Assembly: GCF_030209435.1 (NCBI RefSeq)
Contig: NZ_JARVRX010000011.1
Location: 124,001-188,000 of the forward strand
Direction: 5' to 3'
DNA: 64,000 bases
Source of the DNA: Mycolicibacterium sp. lyk4-40-TYG-92
Lineage (GTDB): Bacteria > Actinomycetota > Actinomycetes > Mycobacteriales > Mycobacteriaceae
Below, in pieces: positions 1 to 7,084 of the stretch. The notes below the pieces were generated by a model. That model saw only the letters and a program-made list of their open reading frames with translations, was not told the DNA's origin and made no database searches. Within the stretch, counting starts at the first letter, position 1; every line of letters starts with the position of its first letter. The position numbers were made by a program, and so were the translations under genes.

Positions 1-2556
1 GCCGATGGCCGCGGTGATCGGCAGGGACGCCACCACGCCGTCGGCGGTGCGGATCTGGGTGTCGACCGAGTCGATCAGCCAGTAGTCGCCGTCGGCATCC
101 CGGTTGACCAGGCTGCCGCTGGAGAACCAGGCGTCGCCGGCCTCGAACAGATTGCGTAACGGCGGCGCCGACGCGGTGGTGGCGGAACTGATCTTCACCA
201 GCAGCAGGCCGGTTTCGTCGTCGGCGCAGCGGATGGCGTAACCGTCGGCGCCTGAAACGACCTGCTGCGCATCGGGATCCCAGCGCACGACCTCGACGGT
301 CGCGCTGCCGGGCAGCGGCCGGCCGAGCGACCCGGGCTTGGCCGGGTTGACGTTGGCCAGGATGGCCTCGCCCTCGCTGGTGGACCAGAAGTCGAGGACG
401 CCCGCCGGGGCGAACCGGTCCAGCACCCGGCGCCACAGTCCGCGCGGCATACCGGAGCCGACGAACAGCCGCACCGAGTGATTGCGCTCGGCGGGCTGCG
501 GGGCGGCGTTCACCAGCGGCCGCAGCTGCGCCCACGTGTAGCAGACGATGGTCACGCCGTACCGGCGCACTTCAGTCCAGAACGTCGTCGGGTCCAGGTC
601 TGTGGCCATCGCCAGCCGGCTGCCACCCGCGACGGCACCGCCGATGCCCGTCAGCAGGCCGGAGGTGTGGTAGATCGGGTTGATGCAGTAGACGGTGTCG
701 GAGTTGTTGAGCGTCGCCGACGTCGCGGTGCCGTAGGCCGACAATCCGAAGCGGCCGTTGGTGACCCGGATGGGGCGGGGGTCGTCGTCCGGGCCGCCGA
801 AGAAGATGAACGCGAGCTCACCGGCACGGCCCGGGTTCGGGCGGTACCAGTCCGGGATGCGCACGGCGTTGGTCTCGCCGATCTCCAGGGCCGTCAGGGT
901 GCGGTCCCGATTGAGATAGGGCGTGTCCAACAGGAACGTGTGTAACGGACGGCCGGCGAAGTCGGCCTCGGAATGTTCGGGGTCGGCGATGACGCGGTTG
1001 ACCTTGCCGAGCTCGACCTCGCGCGCGGTGTCGGCGCCGGGGCGCAGCATCACGGCGACCGCACCGATGCGGTTGAGCGCCGTCACCACCGCCAGCGCCG
1101 AAGGGCGCGTGCCCATCAACACACCGACATGCTCACCGGCGCGCACACCCGCGGCGAGCAGTCCGCGCACCACTGCGTCGATGCGGACCTTGTTCTCGCC
1201 ATAGGTGTAGCTGCGGTCCTCGTACATGAAGCTGACGTCGTTGGGCGCCTGCTGCGCCTGCTCATCGAACAAGAGCGCCAACGAGATTCGGGTGTTCGCG
1301 TCCAATTTCCGGATGCGCGCCAACCGGGGCAGCTGGCGCGACACCGTGCCGAACATGCCGCGGACGTCCCCGACCGACCGTGCGACGGAGCCCGCGACCA
1401 TCCGGCCCGCGTCGATCAGGGTCTGGACCCCCTCGCCCTGTCCCGCCGGCGCCGGTTCGGCGGCGGCGGTCGTGGTGTCGACCTTGGTGACATGCTCGGG
1501 CTGCGGGGCCTTGCCCTCGGCATACCGCATCCAGTCGGCGACCAGCGGCCAAGTGTGCGACGTCGCGGTACTGCCCACGACCAACCCGAAATGCCCGGCG
1601 TGCAAAGTGCTTTCGTAGATCTCCGCGCGCGGCGCCGCGCCCAGGATCCCGCGCACCGAGGCCGGCGGGGCGATCTCGTCGACATCGCCGACGAACGCCA
1701 GAATCGGCGACGTGATGTCGGCGAGCGTCACCGGCCGTCCGGCGATGCTGAAGCCGCCCCGCAACATCCGGTTGTGCACCAGGAACTGCTGCAGGAACTC
1801 CGCGAGTGCCGGGCCGGGCCACGCCACCCAGCCGTCGTTCATCAAATAGCGGCGCTGCCCTTCGCGGGGCAGCAGGGCATCGCGGTCGTGCAGCGCGGCC
1901 AGGAACTGCAGCTGGCCGGTCACCGCTTTCACCGGGTCGAGCAGCTGGAAACCGAGCCGGGTCGCCCAGCCCGGCACCGACCGGCCCCGCAGCACGTTCT
2001 CCATGACGAAGCCCATGCCGGGGATGGCAATTTCTGCGGGCACACCCATCGGCGCGGTTTTGCTGAGATCGACCGGGCTGCCGAAGGTGATGACGCTGGC
2101 GATACCGACGCTCCGCCGGTACGCCGAGGTCTGGTAGCAGAACATGCCGCCCTGCGAGTAGCCGGCGAGGTGGACGTCACGGCCGGTCAATGTCCGCATC
2201 TCGTCGATGGCGGCATCGACCGCCAGCACATGATCACCCAGGTTGCGCTCCAGGCCGCCGGCTTCCTTCTCCGGCGAGCCGAAGTCGATGACCCACGGAT
2301 CGATGCCGTTCTCGATCAGGGTGCGGACCCCGCTGGCCTGCGGCGATACGTCGAACACGTCGGCGGTCAGCATCAGCGGCGGCACCAGCAGCACCTGGGG
2401 GCGACCCGCCTCACCGGTGGTGCGGTAGCGCCGCAGCTTGTGGATGCGGCCCTGGGCGACGACGTCGTACGGCGCTGGCTCTTCGCCCGTCTCCAGCCCG
2501 CCGTAGCGGGCAACTTCCAGCCAGTTGCGCGTCGTCGCCACAACCCTGTCGAACAT
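1..2556 (-). CDS. Bifunctional alpha/beta hydrolase - acyl-CoA synthetase-like protein (3' end outside window)
   Basis: 852 codons are visible, starting at an ATG at 2556; the C-terminus lies beyond the left edge. Residues about 50-360 form an alpha/beta hydrolase of the lipase/PHA-synthase-like type, with nucleophile motif GYSQG (Ser134), an acid in FVGDVDE and a histidine in HAGHFG. After a linker of about 60 residues comes an AMP-binding (ANL) fold. This architecture matches M. tuberculosis Rv1683, annotated as a long-chain acyl-CoA synthase/lipase. The adenylation motifs are degenerate: the usual TSGTTG-type loop reads FFGGPDDDPRP, and the conserved Asp-Gly...Arg block reads DADGDYWLIDS with Ser in place of Arg. 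Ligase activity is therefore uncertain. It is last in an apparent operon after the hydrolase (53-bp gap) and the monooxygenase, so a role in activating or hydrolysing acyl products of that pathway is inferred. Confidence 0.85.
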   Translation of the reverse strand, partial: MFDRVVATTRNWLEVARYGGLETGEEPAPYDVVAQGRIHKLRRYRTTGEAGRPQVLLVPPLMLTADVFDVSPQASGVRTLIENGIDPWVIDFGSPEKEAGGLERNLGDHVLAVDAAIDEMRTLTGRDVHLAGYSQGGMFCYQTSAYRRSVGIASVITFGSPVDLSKTAPMGVPAEIAIPGMGFVMENVLRGRSVPGWATRLGFQLLDPVKAVTGQLQFLAALHDRDALLPREGQRRYLMNDGWVAWPGPALAEFLQQFLVHNRMLRGGFSIAGRPVTLADITSPILAFVGDVDEIAPPASVRGILGAAPRAEIYESTLHAGHFGLVVGSTATSHTWPLVADWMRYAEGKAPQPEHVTKVDTTTAAAEPAPAGQGEGVQTLIDAGRMVAGSVARSVGDVRGMFGTVSRQLPRLARIRKLDANTRISLALLFDEQAQQAPNDVSFMYEDRSYTYGENKVRIDAVVRGLLAAGVRAGEHVGVLMGTRPSALAVVTALNRIGAVAVMLRPGADTAREVELGKVNRVIADPEHSEADFAGRPLHTFLLDTPYLNRDRTLTALEIGETNAVRIPDWYRPNPGRAGELAFIFFGGPDDDPRPIRVTNGRFGLSAYGTATSATLNNSDTVYCINPIYHTSGLLTGIGGAVAGGSRLAMATDLDPTTFWTEVRRYGVTIVCYTWAQLRPLVNAAPQPAERNHSVRLFVGSGMPRGLWRRVLDRFAPAGVLDFWSTSEGEAILANVNPAKPGSLGRPLPGSATVEVVRWDPDAQQVVSGADGYAIRCADDETGLLLVKISSATTASAPPLRNLFEAGDAWFSSGSLVNRDADGDYWLIDSVDTQIRTADGVVASLPITAAIG

Positions 2557-2609
2557 TCAGTCCGCCCTTTCGCTCAACACTCGGTGCAGATCATGCCAAG
2601 CGGATGGGT

Positions 2610-3587
2610 TCACCACGGCAGTTTGACCGCCAGGCGCGGTGCCGGCGGGTTCGTCGACCGCAAATGCACATCGGTCGAGCGGATCGGATCGAGGACGCGG
2701 GTCAGGAAGGTGAGCTCATCGGCGAGGGCCGCCTCGTGACACGGTCCCGAGTAGAAGTCGAAATGGTCGGCCGGGTACTCGACCAGATGGGCGAGGTATC
2801 CCGCCTTCTTCGCGGCGCGGCGGGCGGCATCCGGCGGCGCGATCGAGTCGTTGGTGCCGATCTGCATCAACAGCGGACACTCCAGCTCGCTGGCGTGCAC
2901 CGTCGGCCGGTTGAGCGCCATCTCCAGCACAGTGCGGGCGGCGAACTCGTTGCGCCAGGTGGGCCCGGCGAGGGCGGTGTAGGCCTCCTGGGACCCGGGA
3001 GTGGTGAGCGCCGCGGTGGCGCCGGGTTGTCCGACGACCGGCAGATAGTGCGGCCGGCGGCCGAGTCGGGCTCCCGCGGCATCGAACAGTCCGTGCGCGA
3101 GCACGCGGGCCAGCGGCCCGGCGCCGGCCGCCCGGAAGCCCTGCACCAGGGCGGCGATCCCGTCGGTGGCCGGACACAGCGACACCACCGCGGCCACCCG
3201 CTGGTCCTCGGCGGCGACGGCGATGACGTGCCCGCCGGAATACGACGTGCCCCACAGCGCGATGCGGTCGCGGTCGACGCCGGGCAGGTTTCTGGCGGCG
3301 TCGACGGCGGCGTGGTAGTCCTGCCGCTGCCTCTTGACCGAAATATCCTGGCGCGGTTCGCCTTCGGAATCGCCGAAGCCCCGGTAGTCGAACAGCACGA
3401 CATCCATACCGGCGGCGGCGAAGGGCCCGGCGAACGCCATCAAGCTGGAGTCGCGGGTCCCGCCGAAGCCGTGGGCCATGACCACACACGGCCGCCCGGT
3501 CCGGCCGGCCAGCGCGTCGCTCTCGGCAGTCAGATGCGTAGCGGCACAACGCTCGCCGTGACTGAGGAAAAAGAAGTCGGTTTGCAT
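2610..3587 (-). CDS. Alpha/beta hydrolase, esterase-like
   Basis: 325 aa. The ATG at 3587 is preceded by GAAGGAG, so I prefer it to the longer open frame. The fold is an alpha/beta hydrolase: oxyanion region MAHGFGGTRDSS near the N-terminus, nucleophile in WGTSYSGG, acid in GTNDSIAPPDA and histidine in ADHFDFY. The SYSG nucleophile elbow is like that of CocE/S15 or BAAT-type hydrolases rather than classical GxSxG lipases. There is no signal peptide, so it is probably cytoplasmic. It starts 14 bp after the monooxygenase stop and precedes the hydrolase/ligase fusion, which suggests co-transcription. The inferred job is cleaving the ester made by the Baeyer-Villiger enzyme; the actual substrate is unknown. 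Confidence 0.85.
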   Translation of the reverse strand: MQTDFFFLSHGERCAATHLTAESDALAGRTGRPCVVMAHGFGGTRDSSLMAFAGPFAAAGMDVVLFDYRGFGDSEGEPRQDISVKRQRQDYHAAVDAARNLPGVDRDRIALWGTSYSGGHVIAVAAEDQRVAAVVSLCPATDGIAALVQGFRAAGAGPLARVLAHGLFDAAGARLGRRPHYLPVVGQPGATAALTTPGSQEAYTALAGPTWRNEFAARTVLEMALNRPTVHASELECPLLMQIGTNDSIAPPDAARRAAKKAGYLAHLVEYPADHFDFYSGPCHEAALADELTFLTRVLDPIRSTDVHLRSTNPPAPRLAVKLPW

Positions 3588-3601
3588 GATCGCTCCTTCG
3601 G

Positions 3602-5077
3602 TCAGACCACGGACAGCGGTGCGGCGGCGGGCGTGAAGACGAGGGCGGGATCTTCGATGGGTCCGTCGCGCAGCCGCTCCTGGTCCATTTCGTAGGCATG
3701 CTTGAATGCCCACGGGCCGTAGGTGCCGCCGCGTGGGAACTTCGCGACGGCCCGCTGGACATAGCCGGAGGTCATGTCCAACAACGGAACTCGTTCCATG
3801 GTCCCGTCTTCCAGGATCGGGACCACCTTGCCGTAACCGTGCTCGTCCATGTAGTCGAGCATCCGGCAGAAGTGCTCGCACACCAGGTCGACCTTCAACG
3901 TCCAGGCGATGTTGGTGTAGCCGACCGCGAACGCGAAATTGGGCACCCCGGACAGCATCATGGCCTTGTAGACCGTGAGGTCCGGGAGGTGCAGCAGGTG
4001 CCCGTCGACGCTCAGCTCGATCTTGCCGAACGGGATCATGTTCAGTCCGGTCGCCGAGATGATGATGTCGGCGGCCAGCTCCTGCCCGGACTTGAGCAGG
4101 ATGCCGTGCTTGGTGAACCGCTCGATGTGGTCGGTGACGATCGAGGCCTTGCCCGACGAGACCATCTTGAACAGGTCGCCGTCGGGCACCATGGCCAGGC
4201 GCTGCTGCCAGGGGTTGTACTTGGGGGTGAAGTGTGTGTCGATATCGAAATTCCTGGGTAGCTGTCGAGCGACGTTGGCGATCAACAGCTTTCGCATGAG
4301 CTTCGGGTAGCGCATACACATCTTGAACAGTCCGCGATTGAGCGAGATGTTCTTGCGCCGCACGATCTTGTACGCCCGCTCATGGCCGAGCACCTTGTTG
4401 AGCACGTTGGCGATCGGGTCGGACGCCGGTATCGAGAACACGTAGCTGGGGGACCGCTGCAGCATGGTCACGTGTGCGGCTTTGTCGGCCATGTTCGGGA
4501 TCAGCGTGACGGCGGTGGCGCCGCTGCCGATGACCACGACGTTCTTACCGGTGTAGTCCAGATCCTTCGGCCACAGTTGGGGATGGATAACCGGACCCTC
4601 GAAATCCCCGAGGCCGGGGAAGTCGGGGATGTACGGGTTCTCGTAGTCGTAGTAGCCGGTGCCCAGGAACAGGAAGCGAGAGGTGAAGGTTTCGGGGTGC
4701 CCGTCATGGGTGGTGGTGACGGTCCAAAGTCCTTGCCGGGAATCGAAATTTGCCGAATCAACGTGGTAGCCGAACCGGATGTGGCCGGCCAGGTCGTTCT
4801 CCTCGACGGTTTGCTGCAGGTAATCGAGGATGATGTGTCCGTCGGCGATGGACTTGCGGTGCGTCCATGGCTTGAAGCCGAAGCCGAAGGTCGGCATGTC
4901 CGAGTCGGACCGGATGCCCGGGTATTGGTGCAGGCTCCACGTGCCACCGATCGCGTCTCGTCCCTCCAGCACCACGAACGACGTGCCCGGCCGAAAAGTC
5001 TTGAGGTGATACGCCATTCCGATGCCGGAAATCCCGGCGCCGACGACCAGGACGTCGATGGGAGCGGTGGTTGTCAT
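3602..5077 (-). CDS. FAD-dependent Baeyer-Villiger monooxygenase, EthA/MymA-like
   Basis: 491 aa, close to M. tuberculosis EthA (489) and MymA (495). The ATG at 5077 has an AAAGGAG site. Visible motifs in order: FAD-binding GAGISG at residues 13-18, PGIRSDSD, the type I Baeyer-Villiger fingerprint as FEGPVIHPQLWP, NADPH-binding GSGATA, and the C-terminal ATGLN segment. The family inserts one oxygen from O2 next to a carbonyl using NADPH and FAD, and in EthA also oxidises thiocarbonyls such as ethionamide. It is first of three same-strand genes with a hydrolase and an acyl-CoA-synthetase-like fusion, consistent with ketone to ester to acid and alcohol to acyl-CoA. Whether it is the EthA orthologue or one of several paralogues cannot be decided here. 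Confidence 0.9.
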   Translation of the reverse strand: MTTTAPIDVLVVGAGISGIGMAYHLKTFRPGTSFVVLEGRDAIGGTWSLHQYPGIRSDSDMPTFGFGFKPWTHRKSIADGHIILDYLQQTVEENDLAGHIRFGYHVDSANFDSRQGLWTVTTTHDGHPETFTSRFLFLGTGYYDYENPYIPDFPGLGDFEGPVIHPQLWPKDLDYTGKNVVVIGSGATAVTLIPNMADKAAHVTMLQRSPSYVFSIPASDPIANVLNKVLGHERAYKIVRRKNISLNRGLFKMCMRYPKLMRKLLIANVARQLPRNFDIDTHFTPKYNPWQQRLAMVPDGDLFKMVSSGKASIVTDHIERFTKHGILLKSGQELAADIIISATGLNMIPFGKIELSVDGHLLHLPDLTVYKAMMLSGVPNFAFAVGYTNIAWTLKVDLVCEHFCRMLDYMDEHGYGKVVPILEDGTMERVPLLDMTSGYVQRAVAKFPRGGTYGPWAFKHAYEMDQERLRDGPIEDPALVFTPAAAPLSVV

Positions 5078-5111
5078 GGGCACTCCTTTGCCGGTCCGGC
5101 GGGTGTACCTG

Positions 5112-5117
5112 ACTCTA
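5112..5117 (-). promoter_or_regulatory. Possible -10 box for the monooxygenase operon
   Basis: On the minus strand TAGAGT, matching the mycobacterial TANNNT pattern, lies 34 bp upstream of the start codon at 5077. The implied short leader would contain the AAAGGAG ribosome site. No convincing -35 is seen, so this is a weak call. The rest of 5118-5440 holds no gene or clear element that I can recognise. Confidence 0.35.
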
Positions 5118-5440
5118 ATTCCGGGGCGCGTCGTCCATGTCGGGTTTCGCCGGCCCGGGCTACCTGGTGGCGGCGGTTTGAGTCCCCGCTCGCCCGGTAT
5201 CAGCCCTGTCGACCGGCGACCGGAATTGTGGCCCGAGCGGCTGATGCCTGCGGGTGCTGTCGTGGTTACGCGATTGCTTGCCATGGCGGCATCAGCCGGG
5301 AACTTTCGCCGCTGGGGACAGGCTCCGATATGGGTAGGTGCTGGATCCATCGCTCGGATCGGTGGCGTGTCAGATTTCGCTGAAATCCCGTGAGCGTGCG
5401 TCGCGACCGACGACGATCGATTTTTGACGCGATTGACGCA

Positions 5441-5470
5441 AAATCTCGAGTAGTCGACTACTCGGGATTT
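5441..5470. promoter_or_regulatory. 30-bp near-perfect palindrome, operator-like
   Basis: The two 15-bp halves (5441-5455 and 5456-5470) are reverse complements except for one position. The inner 16 bp, GAGTAGTCGACTACTC (5448-5463), are a perfect palindrome. It lies between the leftward monooxygenase cassette and the rightward SARP gene, about 364 bp from the first and 195 bp from the second. There is no T-run, so it is not a terminator. A dimeric repressor site (for example TetR-type) for either side is the natural reading, but no adjacent regulator gene claims it. Confidence 0.6.
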
Positions 5471-5600
5471 ACAAACGACTGCCCCATACGTTCGTATCCT
5501 GGATCCGATTCGACTACCGGGGCGTGCCAAATGATGCTGTGCTCGAAGACCTTTCACGTCAGCGGCGATCATTGCGTACGGCGACATCCGCGGTATCCCG

Positions 5601-5643
5601 GTGACGCTGCGGTGACGGAGCCGTGATGGATCAGCGGCAGGAT
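5601..5643 (+). promoter_or_regulatory. SARP-type operator/promoter of the regulator gene
   Basis: Three heptamers, GTGACGC (5601), GTGACGG (5612) and GTGATGG (5623), are spaced exactly 11 bp. The last ends 8 bp before CAGGAT (5638-5643), a plausible -10. SARP activators are known to bind such direct repeats with 11-bp phase, the last being 8 bp from the -10. The third heptamer overlaps the GTG/ATG pair at 5623-5628, which argues against using those as the start codon. Autoregulation is inferred. Confidence 0.65.
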
Positions 5644-5664
5644 CCTTACCCGATCCCGATAGCG

Positions 5665-6423
5665 ATGACGAATAGCCTTATTGAGCGCAAGGGGAGCTCA
5701 GAAGCAGCAGTGCCGGTCCCGGTTCGGGCGGTCAGGCTCGGTCTGCTGCAGGGGTTCCAGTTGGAATGTGGCGAGTGCGAAGTCGACCTGCCGCTGAGTT
5801 CGCAGCGAGTGCTGGCTTTCCTGGCATTGCAGCTGCGGGCGCAGAGCAGGTCCTATGTGGCGTCCACGTTGTGGATGAACTTCAACGAGGAACGTGCCGG
5901 GGCCAGCCTCCGTTCGGCATTGTGGCGGATCAACCGCAGTGGCCATCCGCTGGTGGCGGCCGATTCCCGGTCGTTGCGGTTGATGCCGGACGTCGTCGTC
6001 GACCTGCGGGAGAGCGAACGCAGCGCTCGGGAGGTGCTGCGTGGGGAGATCTGCGGTGGCGATGTGCGGGTCGACGATCTGGCGGCCGGTGACCTGCTGC
6101 CCGGTTGGTACGACGACTGGGTGGTGAACGAGCGGGAGCATTTCCGGCAGTTGCGGCTGCATGCGCTGGAAAAGCTGTGCGAGCAGCTCACCGACGAAGG
6201 ACGCTTCGGTCCGGCCGTCGAGGCGGGCCTGGCGGCGGTGTCCAGCGAACCGCTCCGCGAAAGCGCCCACCGCGCACTGATCCGCGCTTACCTGTCGGAG
6301 GGCAACCGCGGCGAGGCGATACGCCAGTACGAGGCATGCCGGACGGTACTCCGTCGTGAGCTGAACATCGACCCGTCGCCGCTGACTCAGGCGTTGCTGG
6401 ATTCGCGCCAACGCGTTCTGTGA
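5665..6423 (+). CDS. Small SARP-family regulator (OmpR-type winged helix plus BTAD)
   Basis: 252 aa from ATG 5665. In-frame starts at 5623 (GTG) and 5626 (ATG) would add 13-14 residues but lie inside the 11-bp-phased repeats, while the implied -10 at 5638-5643 favours 5665. A GTG at 5710 after AAGGGGAG is another option. Roughly residues 20-85 form the winged-helix DNA-binding domain (LPLSSQRVLAFLAL...SRSYVASTLW...LRSALWRIN). Residues about 105-250 are the bacterial transcriptional activation domain, with tetratricopeptide-like helices (ALEKLCEQLTDEGRFGPAVEAG...ESAHRALIRAYLSEG). No NB-ARC domain is attached. It heads the rightward eCIS operon, and matching repeats precede the other eCIS transcription units, so it is probably their activator. 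Confidence 0.85.
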   Translation: MTNSLIERKGSSEAAVPVPVRAVRLGLLQGFQLECGECEVDLPLSSQRVLAFLALQLRAQSRSYVASTLWMNFNEERAGASLRSALWRINRSGHPLVAADSRSLRLMPDVVVDLRESERSAREVLRGEICGGDVRVDDLAAGDLLPGWYDDWVVNEREHFRQLRLHALEKLCEQLTDEGRFGPAVEAGLAAVSSEPLRESAHRALIRAYLSEGNRGEAIRQYEACRTVLRRELNIDPSPLTQALLDSRQRVL

Positions 6424-6438
6424 CGAATCGGAGACGCC

Positions 6439-6699
6439 GTGGTGGCGCAGTGGTTGGAAGCTGACCATGTGGCCGCGGATCCCCTTGCCGAAGATTGGGT
6501 GATCGTCGTGCGCCTGTGGTGGGAGCAGACCGATGCCGACGACGTGGCCATGCGTGCGCGGGTCACGAGTACCGCCAACGGCGCCATCGTCGGCAGGCAG
6601 AGCGCTGCCAGCACGGTCGAGGGCGTCCTGGCCGCCGTGCGGGTGACGGTCGAGAATTTCCTGGAGAACCAGCCACCCATGGGCATCGCCCATGGGTAG
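6439..6699 (+). CDS. Small conserved-looking hypothetical protein in eCIS operon
   Basis: 86 aa, starting GTG at 6439 (a second GTG follows at 6442). It begins 15 bp after the SARP gene and overlaps the DUF4280 gene by 8 bp, so translation is probably coupled. The sequence is soluble, acidic and rich in short beta-prone stretches (WVIVVRLWWEQ, AMRARVTSTANGAIVG), with no signal peptide, membrane segment or cysteine. I do not recognise the family. Its position between the regulator and the PAAR-like tip suggests a structural or chaperone role in the injection system. Confidence 0.65.
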   Translation: MVAQWLEADHVAADPLAEDWVIVVRLWWEQTDADDVAMRARVTSTANGAIVGRQSAASTVEGVLAAVRVTVENFLENQPPMGIAHG

Positions 6700-7069
6700 C
6701 CAGGTTGTCACAGGTGCGGCTCTGCAGTGCTCGATGGGCACCACGCCGTCGACTTTCGCCGCTTCCGGCGCGCAGGTTTCGGCGACCACGCCGTCGGGCG
6801 TCACCACCGACATCGCGGCCAGCAACGTGCCGCCGTTCGGGCTGTGCCAGTCGCCGGCCAACCCGCAGGTCGCGGCCGCGACGAGTGCCGCAGGAGGCAC
6901 CCTCACCCCTCAGCCGTGTCAGCCGGTGCTGACCCCGTGGACGCCGGGCGCCGCGAAGGTCACCATTGGTGGGGTGCCCGCACTCGACGACGCATCGCAG
7001 TGCAACTGCGCGTGGGCCGGAACGGTCTCGGTCACCGACGCGGGGCAGACGTCGACCTCTGTCCAGTAG
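6692..7069 (+). CDS. DUF4280 PAAR-like spike tip protein
   Basis: 125 aa. It begins MGSQVVTGAALQCSMGTTPS, the typical DUF4280 opening, followed by the alternating small-residue and Pro/Thr pattern of PAAR-like beta folds. Cysteines occur at the conserved points (LQCS, GLCQ, QPCQP, QCNC). PAAR and PAAR-like proteins cap the central spike of contractile injection systems and can carry effectors. The start codon overlaps the stop of the preceding gene, and the DUF4157 gene follows after 15 bp, a layout common in eCIS loci. There is no C-terminal toxin extension, so any payload would be supplied separately, perhaps by the DUF4157 protein next door. Confidence 0.85.
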   Translation: MGSQVVTGAALQCSMGTTPSTFAASGAQVSATTPSGVTTDIAASNVPPFGLCQSPANPQVAAATSAAGGTLTPQPCQPVLTPWTPGAAKVTIGGVPALDDASQCNCAWAGTVSVTDAGQTSTSVQ

Positions 7070-7084
7070 CGAGAGGGAGGGCAC

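Noticed and set aside
973..2739. A 588-codon rightward frame opposite the hydrolase/ligase gene.
   Set aside because: Composition is Arg/His/Gly-rich without any recognisable motif, while the leftward frame has hydrolase and ANL motifs throughout.
5424..5439. Two TTGACGC copies 9 bp apart beside the 30-bp palindrome, considered as further SARP boxes or -35 elements.
   Set aside because: The 9-bp step does not match the 11-bp phase of the six promoters and no -10 follows at a suitable distance.
6692..7069. Canonical PAAR protein of a type VI secretion system.
   Set aside because: The sequence fits DUF4280, a PAAR-like family, and no T6SS membrane-complex genes (TssJLM) are present.
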